Assembly (NCBI RefSeq): GCF_000004195.4
Contig: NC_030680.2
Location: forward strand, 148,307,045-148,371,044
Reading direction: 5' to 3'
DNA length: 64,000 nt
Source of the DNA: Xenopus tropicalis
Lineage: Eukaryota > Chordata > Amphibia > Anura > Pipidae
Below are positions 39,101 through 51,100 of the stretch, one piece after another (position 1 is the stretch's first letter; each line of letters begins with the position of its first letter). The notes below the pieces were generated by a model, which had not been told where the DNA came from, made no database searches, and saw only the letters and a list, made by a program, of their open reading frames with translations. Both the position numbers and the translations under genes were made by a program.

Positions 39101-42100
39101 AGCACCAGGTATCCCATTTGACATATTCTTGTTCTAGGTTTTCCATATCCAAGTTCTAGATATTCTATCAATTCTGTTACAGTTTTATATTTTAAATTCC
39201 CTCATCACAGTTTAATGTATGCTATTCCCCATATGCCAGTTCAGTGTAGACCTCTGCTACATTTAGTTTGCTCTGTTCCTGTTCCACCTCCTTGGAGGGG
39301 GCGCCCATTGGACCAGTTTTATGTCCATAGAGAACACCTATCCTAAGGCTTCAATATGTCAGCTCTTTTTTTTTTGTAAAATTGCAACCATAGCTAGAAG
39401 GAATATCTGTTTAGGTAATTCATGTCATGAATCTCTGTACTTTCCCAGATGACAGCAGGCGGCGCTCACAAGTGAAACTCGGTTCCACAGCAGACTTCCT
39501 ATTGGATATCACTGAGACTGATCTGAGCCTTCTGTCTGCCAGTATCAAAGCCCCATCTGGTCGGGATGAGCCCTGTCTACTGAAAAGGCTTCCAAACAAT
39601 CATATTGGTAAGGGCAGAGCCGAGTAACTACGGTTATACCTATTTCATAGCACTGTTTCTCTGATCCGTATCTTCTTTCCATGAGAAAATGCCTTCTCTT
39701 TGCGCCAAGCCACTCTTATATATTCTTATTGTTCATCCCAGGAATCTCCTTTATCCCTCGGGAAGTTGGGGAGCACTTAGTCAGCATTAAGAAAAATGGC
39801 CGCCACATACCCAACAGTCCTATATCCATCATGGTTTACCAGTCAGAAATAGGGGACGCCAGCAAGGTGAAAGCCTTTGGGCCTGGTCTGATTGAAGGGC
39901 GAACGTATGAGATGTCGGATTTCATTGTGGACACCAGAGAGGCAGGTCAGTACCATTTCCCACTGGATTCTCTTCCCCTCGGCAATGCCCTGTGCTCTGT
40001 ATCTTTTAGATTCTATTTGTACAAATGCTGTGTTGTAGTTCTGTGAACCAAAAAGCAAGAAAATACATTTATTTAGACTAAAAATATCTGAAAATGAGGA
40101 AAAAATCAGCAGTTTTTCCTGCAGCTGTGATATTATCTGTATGCACGAGAGACGTATCTTCCCAAGGGGATACTGAGTCCTGTCTGAGTAACACACGAGA
40201 ATTCTGGCACTTACACAGTCACAGCTGCTCTTGTTCTGGAACTGCTGGCTTATTTATCATTCCATGATTATGATGCTTTAGTTTCCTTGGCATAGGCAAA
40301 TCACCTAAGCACAAGGTTTTAGTTATATGATCCTCTACCTCTAGCTGCCAGTACAATGTCTTATATTGACTGAATTACAAGGCTGTGTTATAGAATGGCC
40401 AATTCTAAGCAACTTTTCAATTGGTCTTCATTATTTATAGTTTTTGAATTATTTGCCTTCTTCTTCTGACTCCTTCCAGCTTTCAAAGGAGGGGGTCACT
40501 GACCCCGGCCGCCTTTGTGTACAGTTTAATCATTATTTTTACTTTTTAGTACTTATTTTTTTCTATTCAAGTTCTCTCCTATTCATATATCAGTCTTTCA
40601 TTCAAACCACTACTTGGTTGCTAAGGTCATTTGGATCCTAGCAACCAAAAAGCAGCTGAAACTCCAAGCTGAAGAGCTGGTGAACATAAAGTGAAATCAT
40701 TAAGAAAACTACAAATAAAAAGTGAAGACCAATTGCAAATTGTCTCAGAGAGACTATTGCAGAGATCTAGCCCAGCCTATTGCTTGAGTCACTGACTCCC
40801 TGCCCCTCCCCCTTATTCTAATCCCACCCACTGCCTGGGCCACATAATATTTGCACCCATAGGTAAGCACTAGAATGTTCTAACCTGATCAACAAGTAGA
40901 GTTACAGACTCTCAGCCCCCCTCCTGTAAGCTGCTATACGAGTTCTAGTACAACCCACTGCTTCAGATATAGACACCCTGTCCCTCTAAGGTGCACTCCC
41001 CTTGTGTTAAAGACACCATCTTTTTTCCCTTGTAAGGCACCATAAGTGTTCTAATCCCACCCACTGACTGAGTCACAAACAGGGTCGGACTGGGGGGTAC
41101 TGGGCCTACCGGGGCTGCCGCCCCAGGAGCCCCCGCACCCCCAAGGTGCCTCCTTCGGCCGCGCACCCCTAAACCCCCCCACAGGGGCTCTTGTTCGACA
41201 TCCTCCCCTGAATGTGTATGTGAAACCCGTCAGGGTAGGACATTGGAGGGCAGAGGAAGCAGCAATAGGGTCAGGTCTGGGCCGATGGGGCCCACCGGGT
41301 ATTTTCTCGGTGTCCCAGCGGCCCAGTCCGACCCTGGTCACAGACTTCCTACATAGGAAGTATCCATGAAAAATATATACCCTGTGTTTCCCTAGTGGAA
41401 TTATACCTGACTCCAGAGATAAAAAGCTGAATGTCACTGACTGTGTTACTATGTTACTCTGCCCCGTGTTACTCTGCCCCGTGTTACTCTGCCCCGTGTT
41501 ACTCTGCCCCGTGTTACTCTGCCCCGTGTTACTCTGCCCCGTGTTACTCTGCCCCGTGTTACTCTGCCCCGTGTTACTCTGCCCTGTGTTACTCTGCCCC
41601 GTGTTACTCTGCCCCGTGTTACTCTGCCCCATGTTACTCTGCCCCGTGTTACTCTGCCCCATGTTACTCTGCCCTGTGTTACTCTGCCCCGTGTTACTCT
41701 GCCCCATGTTACTCTGCCCCATGTTACTCTGCATGTCATTGCAATCCCATGAGTTCCTATTGCTACTGCATCCTTTCCAGGCTACGGGGGGCTGTCGCTG
41801 GCAGTGGAAGGACCCAGTAAAGTAGACATCCAGACAGAGGACCTAGAGGACGGCACTTGTCAGGTCTCCTATTGTCCGACAGAACCAGGAGTTTACATTG
41901 TGTCCATCAAGTTTGCAGATGAGCACGTGCCAGGTATAAAGCATTATAATAAAGTGTTTTAATAATATTCCAATGGGTTGGTCTTCTTAATTGGAGGGAT
42001 TACATTTTTGGCTCTGCATTTTTGAATTTTTATGTCAGATGGGCAGCATGTGTGACAATAAACCCCTTAGGGGAGATTGCTGCTTTTGTCTTGGATGCAG

Positions 42101-45100
42101 AACCTCCTTGCTGTTTATAGTAATATTAGCACCATACAAGGTCATTCATGGTCTCCATTTTATCCCGTAGGAAGCCCATTCACAGCCAAAGTGATGGGAG
42201 AGGGAAGAGTGAAGGAGAGCATCACACGCAGGAGGAAGGCACCATCTGTGGCCTCAGTGGGTGGGCTTTGTGAGCTCAACCTGAAAATACCAGGTAAGGG
42301 GGTACAAAGCTTTTACTTGTGGTTGCAGGCATGCTAATAGTAGTCAACCATTTAGGCTCCCCCCATTTCCAGGGACTTAACTATAATACTGGTGCCCAGT
42401 TTGTAACCACACAGGGCCACCGTGGCCACCTCTGTGTCAGGGATATGGCGTTGAGGCTAAGAAAATGAACGTGAACATGGGCTTGAGTGTTTGTAGGTGA
42501 CTGTGGTACCCCATCTGCTTTCCTGTATGCTCCACCCCTGTCCAGCTACCCAGTTAAACCTATAGGAGATGTGATGAAGTTTGTGAATTGGGAAAATGGA
42601 CCAGGGTTTATATTGAGGCTTAGAGGTCTGGGCGCCATTAATCAATTCCAATGAGGGACATTACTTTGTTGAGTCACAAACCAAGCAAATAAGCTCTGCC
42701 AGCTGATAATTATGTTTTCAGATGCTTTATTACATATTTACTGCAGTTGCAACACCATATTGGTAGCTTTGTCACTTGTAGTACCTCTTGTGGTAGGGTG
42801 AATGTTTTCTGGTATGTGACAAAACACCTTTCCAAGTTAAAATGGATTATTGACTCCCAGAAATGGCTGACACCCCACGTGTAATGAGCTAAAAAAGCTC
42901 TACCATATATGTACTAATAATAGTATATAATATATATACTGTATATTGCAATGTCCAACCTGAGCAAAATGGGCAGTTTGTTTCAGGTCAGAGAAATGAT
43001 CAGTTGTGCAGTAACAAGTCTCTGGGGAGGGATAATTTGCTTTACGTTGATTGTGGGGAGGGAGCTGTATGGCTTTTGTTGTATTTCTGTGTTCTGCTCC
43101 TGTAGCAACATGGTTCCAAATGGCGCTTTCCCGGGAGATGCTGTTATGTGCCGCACCCTCAGCCCCCCATGGCCAACAGGAGCCAAACAGTCACACACCC
43201 ATCCCACATCTGCCGTCCCGGGGCAGGGCCAGCCTTCCCAGAGCAGGGGCCATTTGCTCAGAGGGTGCAGTAATGTGCTTGGAGTGGGCAGATTTGCCTT
43301 GCGATGGAGAGACTTTGCATGGAGGGATCGCTGTGCATTAAAAATACATCAGTTTCCTAGAATGTTGTGTCATTGTTCCAATATGGCAGCTCCTCAAACC
43401 TGAAATATATCTTAATAGATAGAAGTGCAGTTAGAATACCGTACATACTTACAGTACTTATGGTTTGTGTGTGTTTTACTGGGGTAATGGTTCCTGCATG
43501 TCCTTGTTTGCTGTGTGCATGCAAAGCCTGGATTTCCACTCCCTGCCCTTTATATGTTCTTGGCTGTAAAGATCCTGCGTCCCCCAACCTCTGAGGTTGT
43601 AGCTTAAAATGATGGTTTTACATTTGGCACACACATGAATCAGGGCGGTGGTCAATTGGTCAGTATCTATTCTACTTTGCTTAGCTCTTAAAGGGCCATT
43701 CCACCTTCAGCTTTTCCATCAGACACTTCCTTAGTATTGGGGAACACCTGGGCTAGCATGGTCTACTGGCCCTTTAAGCTGCAGAGTTGCTTTATTGTTA
43801 ATAACAGGCTATTAATTATTGTTCAAATTCCACCCAGAAATTGACAGGAATGAACTCACAGCAGAGGTTGTCAGCCCATCTGGGAGGAAACAAGAAGCAG
43901 AGATTGTTGACCTGGGACAGAACACGTCGTGTGTGCGTTTTGTGCCGCAAGAGACAGGGATCCACACCGTGAGCGTAAAATACAGAGGGGAGCACGTGCC
44001 GGGGAGCCCATTCCAGTTCACTGTGGGACCCCTGGGAGAAGGTGGAGCTGAGAAAGTGAAGGCTGGAGGCCCTGGGTTGGAAAGAGGAGAGGCTGGAGTT
44101 CCAGGTAAGTAACCATAGTCGTTGGCTCCGGTGCCAAAGATCAGCTCATACTGCAGGAGTATGGAGCAGTGCATCAGTACGCCAATGTGGGCCTCACCCA
44201 ATAGGATTTTTTAACATGCCCAATAGATGTTTTCCCTATGTTCAGGCAGATATCGGTTGGACAGGCTGCCAGTTGGGCCCTGTAAATGGGCCAATAGGTG
44301 TCTAGAGAGGCAAAGTCGGCTTTAAGCATCTTGTTTATAGCAACCGTTACATACTACAGTTTACTGAATTAGAAAAGACGAATATTCCATAACCCTTTTA
44401 CAAGAATCATGTCTAAAATCATAAAATAGAACACGTTCTATTGTCTGATAACATTGCCGGTTCTGTTACTCTCCAGCTGAATTCAGCATATGGACCCGCG
44501 AAGCTGGTGCCGGAGGCCTCTCCATTGCTGTGGAAGGCCCGAGCAAAGCAGAAATTTCATTTGAAGACCGGAAAGATGGCTCTTCTGGGGTGTCCTATGT
44601 AGTACAAGAGCCCGGTAAGCCTGTTCATGGGGAAACTAACAGTGAGCAGGGAAAAGCACATTTGCAGTTGGTCATTATGTTTTCGCTGTTTCTAAGCATT
44701 TTCTCCTTTCTACTTCCTGCAGGTGACTACGACGTGATCATCAAGTTCAACGATGAACATATTCCCCAGAGCCCGTTCCTAGTTCCCATCGTTGCCACGT
44801 CGGACGATGCCCGCCGGCTCACTGTCACCAGCCTTCAGGTGAGGCACAAGGAAACGTCACTTCACCACACTGACCGATTAACTCCTTGCGCTCCACAGAT
44901 CACCGGGACTAGATCCCTGTATAGAGTTGGCAGGAAAAGGCAGGGAATTAGGTCAGGCCCAGAAATGGCTATCCCGGCAGCACTACACTTCCCAGTAGGG
45001 ATGCACTGAATCCAGGATTCCGTTTGGGATTGGGCCTTTTTCAGCAGGAATTGGATTCGGCCGAATCTATTCCTCTGGTCGAACTGAATCCGAATCTTAA

Positions 45101-48100
45101 GAATCATGTGATTTTTTTGTCACATGAACACGGAAACTGAAAAGTTTTCACGACACACATCTTTAACCCTTCCTTATCCTAATTTGTATCCAAATTCAGA
45201 TTCAGCTCAGTATTCGGCTCAATCCTAAAATAGTGGATTGGGTGCATCCCTACTTCCCAGCATCCTACCAGCAACCCAGCTCTTCAGGGGTTTTTTCCAG
45301 GTTGTAGTTTAACAAGGGCTTCACCACTGTAATTTGATTGATGCAAGACATAATGGCCAAGCAAAGATTCCCTACCATTAATGCCACAACATTTAATACA
45401 ATTGTCCCTAGTGGCATACGACACATGATAGTGCATCAGTGGAGAGGCTTAATTTAAGCAGACAGGATGGGGGTCATTTATTGAGGCTGCCCTGCAGGGG
45501 GTTACCTACATGCCCCTGTCCATGGGTATCAGAATACAAATGAGTCCTCTGTAGTGCTGAGCATTCTGGCCATTGTAGTTCTAGGTTTGACCGTCACCGA
45601 TACGGAGAATCGGCCAGGGCCGTTAGTAACAGGACCCGCGAGAGACTGAATAGAACCCAGATCCAATATCGCGGGCACAATAGAGAGCAGGGAAGGTTGC
45701 CATAACTGTGTGTCGGGTTTCTGCAAGGATGTTAATTGGTCAGTGTGGCACTTGGATGGTTTTCTTGTGTTTCATTTAAAAGCTTTTGACAGGAATTCTT
45801 TCCAGATGGTGCAGCTAAAAGCTAAAGAGGGTGACAGAGAAACTACACTGTGCCCCCCCCCCCCCATGACACCAGTGTCGCCCCCTCCATTCTGTAGTTC
45901 TGTTCCAACAGAATTCTGTCTCCCTCTTTGGCATTTAGCTGGGAGCCTGGTAACGTGATACACCTCTGCCTTTCTCCTTACCTGCTGCGCCTCCCCCCCA
46001 GCTGTACTGGCTTGCCCTAACAACCATAATTAAAGGGGAAGTTGATCTGTAAAGTAACAATCAGTATGTTATAGCCCAGTGATTCCCATAATCTGACCAC
46101 TGGCTGTAAGTTGGGCATCACTTGCCTCCGCATACTGAATGTTACAGGGAACTTTCAATAGTCAATTCAGCCATGACTAGAGCATTTATACAGCACATCT
46201 CCTGTATTAACGTTCACAGATGTATCCTGTACCCCAAAATGAATTTGTTTTATATTTTACTGGAAACCACATGTGTAACTCCAGTGGGATATGAACTCAC
46301 CAGGGGCTTAGGGTCGACCATGGCCACAAAGAATTTATTTTTCCCCATTAGAATTTTCAGAGAACTGCAATGTAATGTTACCAGTCCCCAATTATACACA
46401 CGCATATATATTATTATAGTTTGTAAGCCAACGTCACCAGTGATGTTGCCCATAGCAACCAATCAACATAAATTAAGGTGGCCATACACGGTACAATCCG
46501 CTCATTTGGAAAGGTTGCACTATGGGCAAATGATCAAATTAAAATGGAGGGCACAGGCGCCGTCAAACCGAGAGCTGATGTGGTTCCTGATCCACTGGAA
46601 AATCAAACCTGCCCAATTTTAGGCCAGATGACAGTCAGGTAGGCTGAGGTGCCCACACAGGGGCAAATAAGCTGCCCAATCAGTCTCGAAACGGCCCGAG
46701 TATGGCCACAAACAAAAGCAAAGATCTGATTGGTTGCTATGGGCAACACCACTGGTGATGTTGGCTTAAACACTATAATAAAATTGCTTCTGAGTTCTTT
46801 TATACAGATCTGCAACTCCCTGCATTCCTGTGGCATAGTGAAGCATTACTGGGAGTTGCAGTTTTGAACATTTTTATATCCCCAGATTATTGGTTGAACA
46901 GATATTAACGTTTCAGCAGACCTGATTATTTTAGGCAGTTTTAGGGTATGGTCAGTGCAACAGAGCTGTAAAGCGTTGCCTCTCCCCCTGCGACTCCGTG
47001 TATCCCCTCCGGCCCCGCTCTCCCGTGCAGCTGCTCTGAGTGTTTATATCCTGATAGCAGGCTGCGCTTCCTGTGGGGTTGAACAAGGCAACTGGTGTCT
47101 GTAGCAGCCAAGCTGAGTGCAATAGTTCAGTTTGTCTCCGTCTGTAGCTCTGATAGATGGGTCCCCCCTCAGCAGAACTGTCCCCCATTCTAGTGCTGTC
47201 ACCAATGTGTTTCCCCTTAAAGGGGACGTGTCACTCCAGTTCCCTAAGCCCCGCCCCTTGTTCCCCTGCTGATCTGGCTGAGTACTCTGGGACTCAAATA
47301 AAATGTAACAGTAGTCGCCTGTCCCTCAGCCTTCAGCCTGCCTCCTCCCAATCCCACAATCCCCTGCTGCACACGTGATGCCAATAAGGAAAGGAACATC
47401 CCAGTGCAATGCATTGTGGGTTATGTAGTTCCTGCATGCTGCCTGTAAGCTGTGGGGAAGTTGTTACAATTTGTAACATCAGTGTTTTAGTCCCTCCTCC
47501 CCTGCCAGGATTTCAAATGATGCAGAAAGAGTAGAACTGTTTTGCAGCTGGATTTCAGCCTATAAACATGGGATTTATTCCTACAGTGATAGGTATATTA
47601 GGGGTTTCTGTGTTGTGTGGGGGCTCTTTAACAAGTTTTGCTTTGCAGGCCAGAGTTCCCCTTTAATGAGCAGCTTTCCATTGAAACTGCTGTCTAGTTG
47701 CTAAACTGACCGTAGCAACCGGTCACTTGTTGGAATGTCACAATGAAGGACAAACAGGGAAGGAAGAAAACTAATCAGTAGTGACAATGACAATGGAAAT
47801 CCCCTTCACAATTATTCTGCTTTTTGGTTGTTAGATCCACTGACCCTAGCAACCGAGTGACACTTCCAGTTTCAGTTTGGAAAAAGGCAGGATAAAAAGG
47901 GAAATAATTCAGAAAACACACAATGAGTCCCCTTATCTGGGATCCCCTTATCCAGAAAGCTATCAATAATAACAATGATTTCCATTTTCCCTGTAGTAAT
48001 AACACAGAGCCTTGTACTTGATGGTAACTGAGCTGCGTAAATCTGTATCAGTGGCAAAATTACCCTATTGGGTTTATCTAAAGTTTAATTTATTTTTAGC

Positions 48101-51100
48101 AGGTATAGTGATCCAAATTATGGGAAAATCACTTATCCAGAAAACACCAGGTCCCAAGCATTCTGGATAATAGATCCCATACCTGTGGGCAGTTGAATAG
48201 TTAAAGGACACACTGTGAATGGGGAGAGTGGGTACCAAGGCAGGGACAGGCTAAAGTGGCCTTACTGATTAAATCTAAATGCTACCAAGGATACGTGTTT
48301 CCAACTGGGAGCAGTCAACCAATATGCCCAGCAGGTGGCGCTGTTGTTTCACATTTTTTTATATTAACAGCTTAATAACTGCTAATATCATGAAAACTAG
48401 AGAAAAAAAAATTGATGTCAATTTCAAAACTGTAGATCAATCTGAGCAAATTTTCATTAATGTAAGGGTTTATTTATCCTTTAAACCTTTTTTAGTGTAC
48501 CTCATCCAGCCCTGGCCTATCAGAGAGGTTTTGGGCCTGTGTGTGACAGTACAATCTAACAACGTACACGAAACATATGTGCCCTGGTGTCCGCCTCTCT
48601 CCTATATATTTGTATCTAGGGATTCGGCCAAGATTTTCAGCTGGATTCTGATTGGGCCAAATCCATGGCCCTGGCTAAACCGAATCCTTAAATCATGTGA
48701 CTTTTTGTAAATAAAATGGAAGTTGAAAATTGTCTTTCTTAATTGATTGGGGACCCAAGTGTATCCCAGTATGGCTGGAGGGCCCCCCCAGGATTCACTG
48801 GATAGAGAGATCTAATGGCTGTGCCAGGGGGGACGCCAGGCACCTGCCCTTTCTCACACGTGGAACTGCCCCGCACAGGGACTGCCCCGCACAGGGACTG
48901 CCCTGCACAGGGACTGCCACGCACAGGGACTGCCCCGCACAGGGACTGCCCCGCACAGACGCACTAAAACTCCTTTCTTGCTTTTTCCGACTTATTATAT
49001 TTTATTTTCAGGAGTCTGGATTAAAGGTTAATCAGCCAGCATCCTTTGCCATACGGCTTAATGGCGCCAGGGGCAAGATTGATGCCAAGGTGCACAGTCC
49101 GTCTGGGGCAGTGGAGGAATGCTTTGTGACTGAACTGGAACCAGGTAACGCTTCCCCTTTATTGTGTGCCCAGAGCATTCCTTTGTATTTGTACATATAG
49201 GTGGGAGCTGCCATAGGGGTTCCCTGAGAATATCCCTTAGTTAGGGCGCTTATGATGATTTAAGATAATGTTGTTGCCGCTGTGCCAACAGATAAGTACG
49301 CCGTACGCTTTATGCCACGGGAGAACGGGATCCACATGATTGATGTCAAGTTTAATGGGAGCCACGTTCCAGGGAGTCCATTTAAGGTGCGAGTTGGCGA
49401 GGCGGGACAGGAAGGAGACCCAGGCCTAGTTACAGCCTACGGAGACGGACTGGAGACCGGTACCACGGGTGAGTAATGATCCCTCTGAGCGAAGCCAATA
49501 AGGGGCACGTGTAGAACTAGATCCGTAGGAACCATTGTAACTGCCCCCTGCCCGTGGGCATGGCTTAGCCCCAGTGTAAAGATGGCAGCCGTTAACCTTT
49601 AGTATGTTATAGAATGGCCTAATTCTAGCAACTTTTCATTTGGTCTTCATTACTTATTTATTATGGTTTTTGATCTATTTGCCTTCTTCTTTTAAGTCTT
49701 ACCAGCTATCGCACGGGAAGGGGGGGGGGGTTCACTGACCCCGGCAGCCAAAAACTATTTCTCTATGAGGCTCCAGTTTTATTGTTATTGTTACTTTTTA
49801 TAACAAATGTTTTTATTCAGTCCCTCTCCTATTCATATATCAGTCTTTCAATCCTGGTTACTAAGGTAATTTGGACCCTAGCAACCAGATAGCTGCTGAA
49901 ACTCCAAACTGGAGAGCTGCTTAACAAAAAGTGAAGTAACTAAAAAACTATAAAAAATGAAGACCAATTGCAAATTGTCTCAGAATATCACTCTCTACAC
50001 CATACTAAAGTTAACTCGGTAAATGTAACCCCTGGACACACGAGATGCCAGAAGGGGTTTCTCCTACTTAGAGAAATGGCACCGGCCTGGTTTCTCGTTT
50101 ATTCTCCCACCCCCCCCATTAGCCATTATCATTCAGCCTGGGTTATCAGCGCAGAACATACAGCAGGGGCTGTTGCACGGGGGCCGCAGAACTGACAGTT
50201 GGATGTTCTGGCAGCAAGATCTCAGTTGTGTCTGCCTGCGCCGCCTGATAAGGAACAGGGACATTTGGTTCCCCTGAGAAAACTCCCCTTTGTTTCAGAA
50301 CAGATACATTTATTTAGGGTTATACAGACAGAAAATGGGCTAAATATAACTCATTCGTGCGGAAACGGCCTGCTCCTCGGCCACCGCTGATTAATCCATT
50401 TCCTGTGTGGCCTCATCATTAGCAAGCGAGTATCTGTCAGATTAGGCCTGTGGGCAGTCGGCCAATCACGCCTTGGGACATGAAGCAGCACTTCCAGTTC
50501 AGCAGGTAGTAACATGCAGGCATGTTGTTATGGTTCATAGCAAGATAGTTTCCGTCCGCTGGTTGTCGCAGATGTCTAACCCCATCTAGTGGTGAGATTT
50601 GGATATTACAGGCTCACTTAACTGCCGCTTTAACCCTCTTCAACTACAGGTATAGGACCCGTTATCCAGAATGCTCGGTACCTAGGGTATTCCGGATAAG
50701 GGGTCTTTCTGTAATTTGGATCCTCATACCTTAAGTTTGCTAAAAAAATCAATAAAACATTAACCCCAATAGGATTGTTTTGCATCCAATAAGGATTATT
50801 TATATCTTAGTTGGGATCAAGTACAGGTACTGTTTTATTATTACAGAGAAAAGGGAATCATTTAACCATGAAATAAACCCAATAGGGCTGTTCTGCCCCA
50901 ATAAGGGGTAATTATATCTTAGTTGGGATCAAGTACAGGTACTGTTTTATTATTACAGAGAAAAGGGAATCATTTAACCATTAAATAAACCCAATAGGGC
51001 TGTTCTGCCCCAATAAGGGGTAATTATATCTTAGTTGGGATCAAGTACAGGTACTGTTTTATTATTACAGAGAAAAGGGAATCATTTAACCATGAAATAA

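Larger units (their letters stand above)
39946..41780 (+). other. flnb intron with MITEs and a 15-bp minisatellite
   Basis: 1.8 kb; the listed repeats fill most of it. A segment of the 'ctaatcccacccactgcctg' type (40760-40940) resembles the 62-bp repeat at 54760-55060. Confidence 0.8.
44839..49011 (+). other. flnb intron (4.2 kb) with several MITEs
   Basis: Contains the elements at 44996, 46411, 47217, 47936, 48618 and the 16-bp array at 48864. Stretches 45260-46400 and 46790-47200 contain no recognised gene. The open frames at 46122-46622 and 48279-48710 have no motif or splice support. Confidence 0.8.

Noticed and set aside
41431..41825. Several overlapping frames of 96-227 codons on both strands
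   Set aside because: Produced by the 15-bp array; repeated CYSAP or MGQSN peptides with no homology.
42294..43837. Extra exon corresponding to the FLNC repeat 20 insertion
   Set aside because: No in-phase open segment with splice sites and matching residues was found.
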